Shown piece by piece: positions 51,436-59,061 of a stretch of DNA of 64,000 bases; position 1 is the stretch's first letter; each line of letters begins with the position of its first letter. Origin of the DNA: Gaiellasilicea sp963765705 (lineage in GTDB: Bacteria; Actinomycetota; Thermoleophilia; Gaiellales; Gaiellaceae); contig CAVXXJ010000013.1 in the NCBI GenBank assembly GCA_963765705.1, positions 496,001-560,000 on the forward strand. The letters run 5' to 3'. A program made the position numbers and the translations under genes. Below the pieces are notes generated by a model. The model was given only the letters and a program-made list of their open reading frames with translations, was not told where the DNA came from and searched no databases.

Positions 51436-52160
51436 CGGCTGCCTCCCATGAGTGCTTCATCGATCCCGGCCTCGAGCGCGTCAATGACAGGCATCCTCAG
51501 ATCGGGAAGATCGAGCATCGAGAGCTCCGTGCAGCCGAGAACGAGAGCCGTCGCCCCTCGTGCCTTGGCGCCGCGAGCGATCGTGGCGATCCTTCCGCCA
51601 AGGTCGCGACGGTGGCCGGCCATCGCCGCCGCGATCACCTCTCGCACCATCTCGGTCTCTTCCGGATCGAGGCCGAGGTCCTCGACGCCGCGGCGGCGAA
51701 GCGCCTCCCGGCTCAGCCCTTCGAGCCCGGCGCGCTGGCTGGCCAAGGCAACGACGTAGCTGTGGCCCGCGGCCGCCGCGGCCTTGGCGCCGGCGTCAGG
51801 GAGGCTGATTACGGGAACCTCGGTCCAGCTCGCCAGTTCACCGCGAAAGGCGTCGAAGGTGTTACAGGCGGGCAGGATCACGTCGACGCCGAGCCGACTC
51901 AGATCGCGAATCGATGCTTCCAATCGCCGGCGCACCCCGCTGGTCTCCGCCTCCTCCCAGCCGGCGGCGCTCATTCCAGCGGCTCGGGAGAGAACCACGA
52001 CCTCGGGAAAGTCGTGATCCTCGCGTGCTCCGTAGAGCTCTTGGGCTCTCTTCATCAAGCGCTGGTGTGCGTGGGCACCGGCCAACGGGCCGCTGCCGGC
52101 GAGAATTCCAATCGTCGGTTCGCTCACCGAGTGAGAGTGCGTCAAAGCAAGCGCGGTCAT
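51432..52160 (-). CDS. Aspartate/glutamate racemase-family protein
   Basis: 242 residues from MTALALTHSHSV at 52160. The two catalytic cysteines are C99 in LPACNTFD and C210 in VLGCTELS, with GILAGSGPLAG at the start. It would interconvert D- and L-aspartate (or Glu). In the nadA context it could feed aspartate to quinolinate synthesis. The start overlaps the nadA stop by four bases. Confidence 0.85.
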   Translation of the reverse strand: MTALALTHSHSVSEPTIGILAGSGPLAGAHAHQRLMKRAQELYGAREDHDFPEVVVLSRAAGMSAAGWEEAETSGVRRRLEASIRDLSRLGVDVILPACNTFDAFRGELASWTEVPVISLPDAGAKAAAAAGHSYVVALASQRAGLEGLSREALRRRGVEDLGLDPEETEMVREVIAAAMAGHRRDLGGRIATIARGAKARGATALVLGCTELSMLDLPDLRMPVIDALEAGIDEALMGGSR

Positions 52161-53188
52161 CCGATCTCCACCATGCGGTCGATCGGGACTCGAGCGCGCG
52201 CGGCGATCTCGGATGGGACCTTGACCTCGAAGCGGAGCTCGGCCAGGGCCGCCTTCAGGTTGCGCAGGCCGATCATCTTCATGAAAGGGCAGACCGCGCA
52301 CGGGTTGGCCTCGATCAGCTTCGCCTCAGGCGCCGCCTGCTGCAGCGGGTAGAGCATCCCCGTCTCCGTCGCGACGACGAACTCCCCTTCCGGGTTCGCC
52401 TGGACGTGCTGGAGCATCCCCGAGGTTGAGAGCATGTGAACGCCGTCTGAATCCACGTCGCCGGAGGCCACGTACTCCATCGCCTGCGTGGAGCAGCCGC
52501 ATTCGGGATGGATCAGGAACTCCGCGTTTGGGTTCTCCGCGCGGGTGCGGGTGATGTCGTCGGGCCGGATCCCTGCGTGAACGTGGCACTCGCCGTCCCA
52601 AACGTGGAAGCGCCTGTAGCGCTCCGGGTCCTCGGTCAGCCCCGTCTCCCGGGCGACGAAGGAGCCGAGCCACATGTCCGGTCCGAACAGGACCTCGGTC
52701 TCCGGGCCGTGCTCGGCCCAGATGTGCTCGACCACCTGGACGGCGTTCGAGGAGGTGCAGCAGTAGTCGGTCTCCGCTTTCACCTCGGCCGACGTGTTCA
52801 CGTACATGACCACCTTCGCGCCAGGGTGCTCCGCCTTCCAGGCGCGCAGCTGGTCGGCGTTGATCGAGTCCGACAGCGAGCAACCCGCGTCGGGGTCGGG
52901 GATCAGGACCGTCTTCTCGGGCGAGAGGATCGAGGCCGTCTCGGCCATGAAGTGAACGCCGCAAAAGACGATGACGTCGGCGTCGGTGGAGGCCGCCTCG
53001 CGGGAGAGCTGCAGGCTGTCCCCGGTGAAATCGGCGACGTCCTGGACTTCCGGGGGCATGTAGTTGTGGGCGAGGATCACGGCCCCGCGCTCATGCGCCA
53101 GGTTGCGGATCTCGGCCGACAGCTTCGCGATCTCGGGGTCACCTAGGTTCTCGGGAAGGGCGATCGGATAGCGGCGTGGAGTCTTCAT
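52157..53188 (-). CDS. nadA: Quinolinate synthase
   Basis: 343 residues. LAHNYMPPEVQDVADFTGDS near the start; the iron-sulphur ligand regions CGVHFMAET, CCTSSNAV, HPECGCS and CAVCPFMKM are all present, including the C-terminal CxxC. It makes quinolinate from iminoaspartate and DHAP. Neither NadB nor NadC is in the operon, so those steps may be covered by the host or by the unusual partner proteins. A palindrome at 53201-53227 overlaps the promoter. Confidence 0.95.
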   Translation of the reverse strand: MKTPRRYPIALPENLGDPEIAKLSAEIRNLAHERGAVILAHNYMPPEVQDVADFTGDSLQLSREAASTDADVIVFCGVHFMAETASILSPEKTVLIPDPDAGCSLSDSINADQLRAWKAEHPGAKVVMYVNTSAEVKAETDYCCTSSNAVQVVEHIWAEHGPETEVLFGPDMWLGSFVARETGLTEDPERYRRFHVWDGECHVHAGIRPDDITRTRAENPNAEFLIHPECGCSTQAMEYVASGDVDSDGVHMLSTSGMLQHVQANPEGEFVVATETGMLYPLQQAAPEAKLIEANPCAVCPFMKMIGLRNLKAALAELRFEVKVPSEIAARARVPIDRMVEIG

Positions 53189-53200
53189 TCTGCGGTGGCG

Positions 53201-53227
53201 GAGTTTTAGTTGATCTGACTAAAACTC
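53201..53227 (-). promoter_or_regulatory. Palindromic operator upstream of the NAD operon
   Basis: GAGTTTTAGT-TGATCTG-ACTAAAACTC, ten perfect base pairs on each side, ending 13 bases upstream of the nadA ATG at 53188. The -10-like TAGAGT (about 53224-53229) overlaps it, fitting repressor action. The TTAGT...ACTAA core reminds me of NrtR-type NAD regulators; this is from memory. Confidence 0.65.
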
Positions 53228-53280
53228 TAGCGGACAGAACGGACCGGCGCACGTGTTTTGCTTCGAAGCGGGGAGGGGAC

Positions 53281-53628
53281 TTAGCCGAGCTCGGTGCTGA
53301 CGTGCTGCCAGCCGGCCGGATAGCGCCCGAGACAGATCAGGTGAGCTACGCCAGCTGAAAGGGCACGAACAGGGGCGGTCGTCAGCTGGCCGCTCTGCGG
53401 GTGGATAAGCCGGACCTTGTAGTCGCGGCGCGAGGCGTTGACGAGCATGACCGCGGCATCGACGGCGGCATCGCCGTCGATGAGAAGGCCGCGGTCATAG
53501 AGGATCTCGAAGTGATCGAGATCGAGGCCAACGAGCTCGATCACCTGTCGTTCGAGCCACTCGCGGTACTCGGGAGCTGACATCTCGACAATCGGGCTCC
53601 CGGCGGGGGTCTGGGTGGTCGGCTCCAT
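53281..53628 (-). CDS. Hypothetical protein (115 residues)
   Basis: From MEPTTQTPAGSPIVEMSAPE at 53628; TACCTT lies six bases upstream. Contains EYREWLERQVIELVGLDLDH and a beta-rich second half (RRDYKVRLIHPQSGQLTTAP). No family recognised. Confidence 0.6.
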   Translation of the reverse strand: MEPTTQTPAGSPIVEMSAPEYREWLERQVIELVGLDLDHFEILYDRGLLIDGDAAVDAAVMLVNASRRDYKVRLIHPQSGQLTTAPVRALSAGVAHLICLGRYPAGWQHVSTELG

Positions 53629-53634
53629 GGTCTC

Positions 53635-53640
53635 AAGGTA
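53635..53640 (-). promoter_or_regulatory. -10 box (TACCTT) for the 53281-53628 gene
   Basis: Six bases before the ATG. Confidence 0.45.
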
Positions 53641-53718
53641 AGCCTCCCTGTGACTAAGACCTGCAGGCACGGAGCTGGATGATCTTCAGGATCTCCAGGT
53701 ACAGGGCGATGCGCCACC

Positions 53719-53724
53719 TACGTT
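53719..53724 (+). promoter_or_regulatory. -10 box (TACGTT) for the 53731 gene
   Basis: Six bases before the ATG. Confidence 0.5.
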
Positions 53725-53730
53725 CAGTAC

Positions 53731-54060
53731 ATGGCCCGCCGCGCGAAGATCGAGGACGCGAATCCGAAGCTCGAGGAACTGCGCAAGCGCGCGGTCGCTC
53801 GAGGGCTGGCCGCCGTGCCCGGCGCCTATGAGGCGGTGGCAACGTTTTGGAGCAACAAGGGCGAGCTCAATGTCGAAGTCAAGGTCGAGGGCGCGCCGTC
53901 GCAGATGTTCCGCTACTCGGAGGCCGACGCCGCCAAAGTCGTTGCCCAGGTCGAAGAGGCCGCGGTTGACGAGGTCGAAGACGAAGAGACCGACGAGCCA
54001 GATGTCGACAGCGATCCGGCCGCCGCACTCGATGGCGAAGCCGCCCCCGTCGCTGCCTGA
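53731..54060 (+). CDS. Hypothetical protein with acidic C-terminus (109 residues)
   Basis: MARRAKIEDANPKLEELRKR forms a basic helix; LNVEVKVEGAPSQMFRYSEA and VAQVEEAAVDEVEDEETDEP give a strongly acidic tail. Dipolar small proteins like this can be DNA-mimic or chaperone proteins, but there is no evidence for either here. Confidence 0.6.
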   Translation: MARRAKIEDANPKLEELRKRAVARGLAAVPGAYEAVATFWSNKGELNVEVKVEGAPSQMFRYSEADAAKVVAQVEEAAVDEVEDEETDEPDVDSDPAAALDGEAAPVAA

Positions 54061-54157
54061 GCTGCCGCGCGCCGCTCTGCCACCTTGCGGATCCGGCATC
54101 GGAATTGATCTACTTCGTCGGCCAGTGGCCCACTAAGTAGATCGCAGGGGGAGCGCT

Positions 54158-54805
54158 TCAGCGGCCGCCTCTGAGGGCCCAGGGCCTGGAGTCGAAGAAC
54201 CGGCTCTCATACCCGGCCTGGCGCAGAGCGCGATACTCATCCTCAGGGGCATGGCTCTTCAGATCCCGCAACCTTGTCTCGAAGAAGTTGCTCATCCGCA
54301 TCTCGTTGGGGACCGCGATGTGGCGACCGTCCCGGCTCCAATCCTGCCGGGCCCAGTAGGAGCGGTTAACGTGGGTGGCGGCGATCTCGGCGTAAAGCTC
54401 GATCACGGTTCGCTCAGTCAGCTCCACGTCGCTCAGGTCGAGCTCGGCGAACCAGCTGGCGGCAGACTCGTTGTCAAGGACACCATCGCGCTCTAGACCC
54501 CGGAAGGCCGGACCCGCCAAGGCCAGAAGCTCTGAGTTCCGGGGCGTCTTGGGAAAGACCAGGCGAAGGTCCGCGGCGGCGCAGTAGAGCGCGCGGGCGA
54601 GCTCTCGGCGATGGAGATAGGCCCGCCATTCAGGACTCTGAGGGCCCACCACGAACGGATCTACCTCGACTCCGACCCACCGCTCAAGAGAGGCGGGCAG
54701 GTCTTCGATCTCGGCGCTCATCGGGTCGCCGCTCGTCCGCCGGCGGCGATCGTGGCCAAGCAGGCCGCAGCCTCGGCTGATCGTCGGCGTTGCTCCGCGG
54801 CCCAT
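54158..54805 (-). CDS. MGRG-tagged hypothetical protein (215 residues)
   Basis: Starts MGRGATPTISRGCGLLGHDR; a TACTCT -10 box seven bases upstream supports this start. The second Met (MSAEIEDLPASLERWV, residue 28) is an alternative. The body is helical (LARALYCAAADLRLVFPKTP, LTERTVIELYAEIAATHVNR) and ends in a basic C-terminus. No family recognised. Confidence 0.62.
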   Translation of the reverse strand: MGRGATPTISRGCGLLGHDRRRRTSGDPMSAEIEDLPASLERWVGVEVDPFVVGPQSPEWRAYLHRRELARALYCAAADLRLVFPKTPRNSELLALAGPAFRGLERDGVLDNESAASWFAELDLSDVELTERTVIELYAEIAATHVNRSYWARQDWSRDGRHIAVPNEMRMSNFFETRLRDLKSHAPEDEYRALRQAGYESRFFDSRPWALRGGR

Positions 54806-54812
54806 AGAACCG

Positions 54813-54818
54813 AGAGTA
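54813..54818 (-). promoter_or_regulatory. -10 box (TACTCT) for the 54158-54805 gene
   Basis: Seven bases before the MGRG start. Confidence 0.5.
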
Positions 54819-54906
54819 GGGCGACGGAGTCACGGGTGCCGGAACTTGGGCGCGGAGCCCTGGTTCGCCACCTCCTCACCAGGCCGGTGAGGAGAGCGGA
54901 TCGACC

Positions 54907-54912
54907 TACACT
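54907..54912 (+). promoter_or_regulatory. -10 box (TACACT) for the 54922 gene
   Basis: Nine bases before the ATG. Confidence 0.45.
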
Positions 54913-54921
54913 GAGATCAGG

Positions 54922-55161
54922 ATGGGCTATCCCTACGACATCACCTTTCTCGGCCTCAAGGCCAAGCTGCCGAGCGCGATCAAGGTCGAGCTCACGCACC
55001 CGAAGCTCGAGCAGCCGATCGAGCTCGAGCTGAGCGGTGTCTGGTACCAAGACAAGCCCGGGGAAAGCCTCACCTTCTCGACCAGCACCGAGGCGGTCTG
55101 CGAGCGACTCGAGCAGCTCGGCATCGACGTCGACGAGATCGAAGAGCTCTTCAATTTCTGA
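54922..55161 (+). CDS. Hypothetical protein (79 residues)
   Basis: MGYPYDITFLGLKAKLPSAI, then ELELSGVWYQDKPGESLTFS and a helical end (VCERLEQLGIDVDEIEELFN). Compact alpha/beta domain. No family recognised. Confidence 0.6.
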   Translation: MGYPYDITFLGLKAKLPSAIKVELTHPKLEQPIELELSGVWYQDKPGESLTFSTSTEAVCERLEQLGIDVDEIEELFNF

Positions 55162-55179
55162 GGCGCTGCGGCCCGTGGT

Positions 55180-55427
55180 CTATTCGGCCTCGGCGGTGAG
55201 GTAAAGATCGCAGCCGCCGGAAGCGGCGGGGACGGCGGCCCAGACCCGGCGGGAGTCTCCGGTTCCGTCGATTGTGAAAGCAGGCCCGTTCGGCCCAGCT
55301 TGGCCTCGGCCTTTTATAGCTCGAGGATCAGCTCGATGCGCGAGCTGGCACGCGAGACCGCAGCCGTGATCAGGAGCGTCGAGCAGCGGGGCAGCGGTAG
55401 TCCCCGCCGGCCCTCAGCAAAGACCAC
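55180..55427 (-). pseudogene. Possible disrupted small gene
   Basis: GTG at 55427 gives VVFAEGRRGLPLPRCSTLLI and TAAVSRASSRIELILEL, then a TAA. In another frame PAFTIDGTGDSRRVWAAVPA and ASGGCDLYLTAEAE runs to a stop at 55180. Both pieces look coding; a frameshift near 55316 would join them. Weak call. Confidence 0.3.
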
Positions 55428-55450
55428 CAGGTCTCGAGCACACCGCGCGC

Positions 55451-55456
55451 TACGTT
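55451..55456 (+). promoter_or_regulatory. -10 box (TACGTT) for the 55463 gene
   Basis: Six bases before the ATG. Confidence 0.5.
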
Positions 55457-55462
55457 GGGAGC

Positions 55463-55612
55463 ATGTTGAAGAACGCGCGCAATCCCGAGGCCTTCTGCGG
55501 CAGCTACAACGGCTGTAGCTGCCATAACACGAAGAGCCAGCGCCGCAAAGGCAAGAAGGAGGCCCGACGCAAGGAAGAGCGGGCTTGGCGGCGAGACGCG
55601 GAAATCAGCTGA
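55463..55612 (+). CDS. Small Cys-rich basic protein (49 residues)
   Basis: MLKNARNPEAFCGSYNGCSC, then HNTKSQRRKGKKEARRKEER. Three cysteines in a CGSYNGCSCHN cluster and a lysine/arginine-rich tail suggest a small metal- and nucleic-acid-binding peptide. The promoter supports it. No family assigned. Confidence 0.55.
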   Translation: MLKNARNPEAFCGSYNGCSCHNTKSQRRKGKKEARRKEERAWRRDAEIS

Positions 55613-55832
55613 CTCAGCTCAGCGTGATCGATTAACGCCACAGTGGCTCCCGATTGGAGAACTGCTCTCAATCACGGATTTCCAGCCAGGCGGGATCGAC
55701 TGGGTCTGTGGCCCTCAGGGGACGAATGAACGTCGCCTCTCGCACGCCCGTCGCGCACGATGGAGGCGAGCCGGCGAGCTCGGGCGCGCGGGGTCGTTAC
55801 CGGAGATGAGCGCGGCGCCGAGCTCAGACGTC

Positions 55833-55838
55833 TACGGT
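55833..55838 (+). promoter_or_regulatory. -10 box (TACGGT) for the 55845 gene
   Basis: Six bases before the MGRG start codon. Confidence 0.5.
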
Positions 55839-55844
55839 TGCCGC

Positions 55845-56115
55845 ATGGGTCGTGGAAGAGCTCCACTGGGTGCAACAGCCGCGCAGCTCGCGCGCGGTTG
55901 TCGGTAGCCGCCTCGTCATCCGCAATCACGCCACTCCCGAGCTCACCCAGGAAGTGACCATCGTCGCCAAGGGGCAGACGGATGCCACCAAGATGGAGCT
56001 CGGCCTCGACACCCCGATGGCGGTGGGCCTGCGCGGACACCGCGCCGGCGACGAGGTCGGTGTGCGCCTGCCGAATGGCCAGACGCGGACCTACTCGATC
56101 ATCTCGGTTGACTGA
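55845..56115 (+). CDS. MGRG-tagged GreA/GreB C-terminal-domain-like protein, frame broken
   Basis: The promoter points to ATG at 55845, reading MGRGRAPLGATAAQ, but that frame stops after 20 codons. One base over, SSRAVVGSRLVIRNHATPEL leads into VTIVAKGQTDATKMELGLDT and VGLRGHRAGDEVGVRLPNGQ, a GreA-C (FKBP-like) pattern ending in SIISVD at 56115. The whole span is one base longer than a multiple of three, as a single insertion would give. GreA-C binds RNA polymerase's secondary channel in Gre factors. Confidence 0.5.
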
Positions 56116-56254
56116 GCAAGCGCGCCGCGAGCTTCGTTGTCGCAGCTGAAGCGTCTGCTCCCTGTACCTGCGAATCACAGCGCCTGGTCTCCGCGCCTCG
56201 CGCCTTTGGCGCGCCATGAGCGAGTTGGGGTGGTACCCGGTCCTGTCGGTGCGT

Positions 56255-56260
56255 TAGGTT
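56255..56260 (+). promoter_or_regulatory. -10 box (TAGGTT) for the lipoprotein gene
   Basis: Seven bases before the GTG at 56268. Confidence 0.45.
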
Positions 56261-56267
56261 CGGCAGA

Positions 56268-56924
56268 GTGTCCGACGCGGGAGAGGAGTCAAGCGTGAAG
56301 AGCATGTGTCTCGTGTGCATCAGTCTGGTGATCGGAGGCCTGATCGCCGGGTGTGGCACCGATGAGGAGGCAGTACAGGCGAGAGCCGACGCTGAAGAGA
56401 TGGTCGCCGAGGCTGAGGAGGAGATCTCCGACGTCGAGGCGGATGTTGTAGACGCCGAGCGCCAGCTGGCAAAGGGGGAGGAGTGCTCCGAGTTGCTCGG
56501 ACCTTTCATGCGGGAGCTCCAGGATCTCGACGGCCTGCTCGCGGTCGGCCTCAACTACGAGGACCACACTGCGAGCATCCAGGACATCTCCCTTGCCTAT
56601 AACCGAATCGACTTCAAGGACCTCGGGTTCGACTGCCTTGATGCCGGCATCGGCGCAGAGCGCGCCTTTCGCCTGTACGCCAGGGCCGACGACGTCTGGG
56701 GCGGATGCATCGAGGATTTCGGCTGTGATCCCGACTCGATCGACCCCCAGCTACAGCGTTCATGGAATGAGGCCTCTAGCGCATACCGTCAGGCCGACCG
56801 CAATCTCGAAGATCTGACCGAGGAGGTCGCGAGCGAGCTCGAACGCCTCGAGGATGATCTCTCTGATGCCGAGGAAGCCTTCGATGAGGCAGAAGACGAA
56901 CTGAACGCCCTCGCAGAGAGCTGA
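56268..56924 (+). CDS. Coiled-coil lipoprotein
   Basis: Up to 218 residues. The promoter favours GTG at 56268; a GTG at 56295 would give a more usual signal. The lipobox LIAGC (ISLVIGGLIAGC) predicts lipid attachment at the outer face of the membrane. The rest is strongly charged coiled coil (AEEMVAEAEEEISDVEADVV and NLEDLTEEVASELERLEDDL) around a middle domain with several cysteines. No family recognised. Confidence 0.7.
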   Translation: MSDAGEESSVKSMCLVCISLVIGGLIAGCGTDEEAVQARADAEEMVAEAEEEISDVEADVVDAERQLAKGEECSELLGPFMRELQDLDGLLAVGLNYEDHTASIQDISLAYNRIDFKDLGFDCLDAGIGAERAFRLYARADDVWGGCIEDFGCDPDSIDPQLQRSWNEASSAYRQADRNLEDLTEEVASELERLEDDLSDAEEAFDEAEDELNALAES

Positions 56925-57075
56925 TCTGGGGCCCGCGCATCGGGTCAGGGAAGCCGGGACAAGGCCTGCCCATGCAGTGCTCGATAACATTCGTTATGCC
57001 TACCTGAAGGTGTGAAAAGGGCTTGGGAGTGCCGATTCGATCGCGACCCTACTGCGGCATGAACCAAGGATGAGC

Positions 57076-57081
57076 TACCTT
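57076..57081 (+). promoter_or_regulatory. -10 box (TACCTT) for the 57092 gene
   Basis: Ten bases before ATG 57092. Confidence 0.35.
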
Positions 57082-57091
57082 GACCAGAGAG

Positions 57092-57550
57092 ATGGCTGCT
57101 CCGACATTCGAGCTTCCGAAGCGCGCAGAGCCGGTGACCTTCACCGGCGATGATGCCGCGCGCCTTGTCAACGAGCTCCCACGCGCGCTGTCCGCAGAAC
57201 AGGAAGACCAGCTTCGGGGGCGCGTTCTATCCGCAGAAGAAATCAAGTCGGCCGTTTCTGAACGAGCTCCTGGGTTAGCTGCGCAGTTTGGCCGCTTCGC
57301 CGAGACCGTAGTCACCGGCGACCCGCCAGAGCCTGCCGTCCTGGTCGCGGCGGATCGAGCCGTCCTCGTTCTCATCACCGCGCTCGATCGCCTCGTAGCG
57401 ATCGGGATCGGCGACGTCGTCAACGAGAACGTTGATCCAGATGAACTCCGGATCCCCCCAATCGGTCAGCTTGGCGCGGACCGGCTCCCGCTCGGAGTTC
57501 ATCAGGATGTCGATGTGCATGCCGGCAATGTAAGGCGCGCGGAGACGTAG
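57092..57550 (+). CDS. Hypothetical protein; C-terminal part overlaps a convergent gene
   Basis: MAAPTFELPKRAEPVTFTGD and RLVNELPRALSAEQEDQLRG look like real protein for the first ~60 residues. Past 57275 the frame overlaps the opposite-strand 81-residue gene, which has better codon use, so the true C-terminus may be earlier or a frameshift may hide it. No family recognised. Confidence 0.4.
   Translation: MAAPTFELPKRAEPVTFTGDDAARLVNELPRALSAEQEDQLRGRVLSAEEIKSAVSERAPGLAAQFGRFAETVVTGDPPEPAVLVAADRAVLVLITALDRLVAIGIGDVVNENVDPDELRIPPIGQLGADRLPLGVHQDVDVHAGNVRRAET
57275..57520 (-). CDS. Hypothetical protein (81 residues)
   Basis: MHIDILMNSEREPVRAKLTD, then WINVLVDDVADPDRYEAIER and an acidic GDENEDGS stretch. 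TACATT six bases before the ATG supports the start. No family recognised. Confidence 0.6.
   Translation of the reverse strand: MHIDILMNSEREPVRAKLTDWGDPEFIWINVLVDDVADPDRYEAIERGDENEDGSIRRDQDGRLWRVAGDYGLGEAAKLRS
57527..57532 (-). promoter_or_regulatory. -10 box (TACATT) for the 57275-57520 gene
   Basis: Six bases before the ATG. Confidence 0.5.
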
Positions 57551-57598
57551 ACCTGGTGGCGCGTGGAGCGCTGAGAAGCCCAGCATGTTCCAGCTGGG

Positions 57599-58372
57599 TC
57601 AGGTGATCGGGTGTCCGCGATCGACGGCAATAAGATGGGCCTGGCGCAGGTGCTCGCCCAGGGCCGTGTCGCTGAGGCTACGGGCGGCCCTGGCAAGTAG
57701 GTCCTGGGAGACTGAGGCCCCGAGCATCTCGGCCGGGACCGCCTTGAGAGCCTGCTGGCACTCATGGGCCCGCTTGCGCTTGGCCTGCTCCTCCCCACCT
57801 TCACGCATCGGATAGCCCCGGGGGTTGTAGGCGGCCTCGAGCACGAGCTTTTTGAGGCACTCCTTGCGGGCAGCCTGATCATCGGCCGGCGGCTCGATCA
57901 CGACCGCGTAGTCGATGTCGTCATCCCAGACCAGCTGGTGGCCGCTGTAGCGGACCTCACGCACTTTCATCCCGAGGCGCTCGAAGGTCTGCTGGATCCG
58001 CGGGTAGAGCTTCTCCTCATCGACCGGATCCTCGACGGTGATCTCCTCTTCCCCTTGGTAGTCGGTGCGGCTGCGATAGGCGACGCCGGCGCCCTTGCCG
58101 GAGACGACGACGTTGAAACGGAGCGATCCATCCTCTTGTGGGCGGACCGAGAACCCGGTCGAGCCCAATGCGGCTGTCAGCCCCGTGATCTCCGCACCGG
58201 CGTAGGTGCTGGTCCGCGGCATGCCGGCCGCTGCCAGCGCCTCGCTGATCCTCTGGACCAGCTGGCGCGAGGAATCGAGATCGAAGATGTCGGCCAGGGT
58301 CGGCTTTGCGGGCGTGCGTTGGCCGACGAGGCCCCTGGTCGGTGCATCTCCCTGTCCCCTGCCTCTCCCCAC
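57599..58372 (-). CDS. MGRG-tagged hypothetical protein (257 residues)
   Basis: GTG start giving MGRGRGQGDAPTRGLVGQRT, with TAAGAT eight bases upstream. The body combines FDLDSSRQLVQRISEALAAA, a beta-rich centre (RFNVVVSGKGAGVAYRSRTD, VREVRYSGHQLVWDDDIDYA) and a helical C-terminus with a KKLVLEAAYNPRGYP segment. No family recognised. Confidence 0.65.
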   Translation of the reverse strand: MGRGRGQGDAPTRGLVGQRTPAKPTLADIFDLDSSRQLVQRISEALAAAGMPRTSTYAGAEITGLTAALGSTGFSVRPQEDGSLRFNVVVSGKGAGVAYRSRTDYQGEEEITVEDPVDEEKLYPRIQQTFERLGMKVREVRYSGHQLVWDDDIDYAVVIEPPADDQAARKECLKKLVLEAAYNPRGYPMREGGEEQAKRKRAHECQQALKAVPAEMLGASVSQDLLARAARSLSDTALGEHLRQAHLIAVDRGHPIT

Positions 58373-58380
58373 CTTCGGCG

Positions 58381-58386
58381 ATCTTA
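58381..58386 (-). promoter_or_regulatory. -10 box (TAAGAT) for the 57599-58372 gene
   Basis: Eight bases before the GTG of an MGRG protein. Confidence 0.5.
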
Positions 58387-58453
58387 GTTACGAGCTCCCC
58401 GAGCACAGCGCTTTGGCGAACGGCGCGAAGGCACGATCAGCGAGCGCGCGTCC

Positions 58454-58459
58454 TAGGCT
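58454..58459 (+). promoter_or_regulatory. -10 box (TAGGCT) for the 58466 gene
   Basis: Six bases before the ATG. Confidence 0.45.
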
Positions 58460-58465
58460 CAGATC

Positions 58466-58630
58466 ATGAAGGTCGAGAAGCACACCTGCCGGTCTGCCCA
58501 TCGAGGCTTTCGCTGTCAGCTGGAGCGGCGCCATCCCGGGCTCCATGCCGCCCCCGCAGGCGCCGGCACCGCGCGCTGGCCGCGCTCCGGTCTCGAGGAT
58601 CTCCTCGCCCGCCTTCGCCGCTCCCGCTGA
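58466..58630 (+). CDS. Small Cys/His-rich protein (54 residues)
   Basis: MKVEKHTCRSAHRGFRCQLE, then RRHPGLHAAPAGAGTARWPR. The pattern C....H.GFRC.L..HPGLH is a small Cys/His cluster of the type seen in actinobacterial and phage proteins and probably binds zinc. Leaderless promoter. Function unknown. Confidence 0.5.
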   Translation: MKVEKHTCRSAHRGFRCQLERRHPGLHAAPAGAGTARWPRSGLEDLLARLRRSR

Positions 58631-58641
58631 GGGACTGAGGT

Positions 58642-58995
58642 CTAAAGAAGCTCTTCGCGGCCGCGATCGCGCATTGACTCGACAAAGCGCTCGAGCTCGG
58701 AGCGCGAGTAGCGACGCTGGCCGCCGAAGGTGCGGGTGGTCTTCAGCAGCCCCGCGTCGGTCCAGTTGCGAACCGTGCTCATGCTGACGCCGAGGATCTC
58801 AGCGGCCGGGTTGATCCGGACGATGTCCGCCTTGACGACGCCCTCGATGTCGGCGCGGCGGTAGAGCCGGTGGCCTCCGGGCGTGCGGTAGCTCTCGAGC
58901 CGCCCCGTCTTCGTCCAGTTGCGAACGGTCGAGCCGCTCACCCCGAGCAGCTTCGCGACCTCCCCCACTCGCAGGTACTGGCCGTCCGCCTCCAT
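58642..58995 (-). CDS. Tandem MerR/excisionase-type helix-turn-helix protein
   Basis: 117 residues from MEADGQYLRVGEVAKLLGVS at 58995. Two MerR-like HTH units: VGEVAKLLGVSGSTVRNWTK (about 10-29) and NPAAEILGVSMSTVRNWTDA (about 56-75), each followed by a wing (RTPGGHRLYRRADIE, RTFGGQRRYSRSELE). It has no effector domain, as in BldC or excisionases. TAGGAT is seven bases before the ATG. Three TTGGTA half-sites in the upstream 110 bp are candidate self-binding sites. Confidence 0.82.
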   Translation of the reverse strand: MEADGQYLRVGEVAKLLGVSGSTVRNWTKTGRLESYRTPGGHRLYRRADIEGVVKADIVRINPAAEILGVSMSTVRNWTDAGLLKTTRTFGGQRRYSRSELERFVESMRDRGREELL

Positions 58996-59002
58996 GCGCT
59001 CG

Positions 59003-59008
59003 ATCCTA
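59003..59008 (-). promoter_or_regulatory. -10 box (TAGGAT) for the tandem HTH gene
   Basis: Seven bases before the ATG and overlapping a TTGGTA half-site. Confidence 0.5.
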
Positions 59009-59061
59009 CCAAAAGCTCCAGGATCCTCCAAGATGCGGGCGGGGCGGTTTCCTGCAAGTTG

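Noticed and set aside
55300..55518. 72-codon plus-strand ORF
   Set aside because: Overlaps the promoter-supported 49-residue gene out of frame and shows no coding bias.
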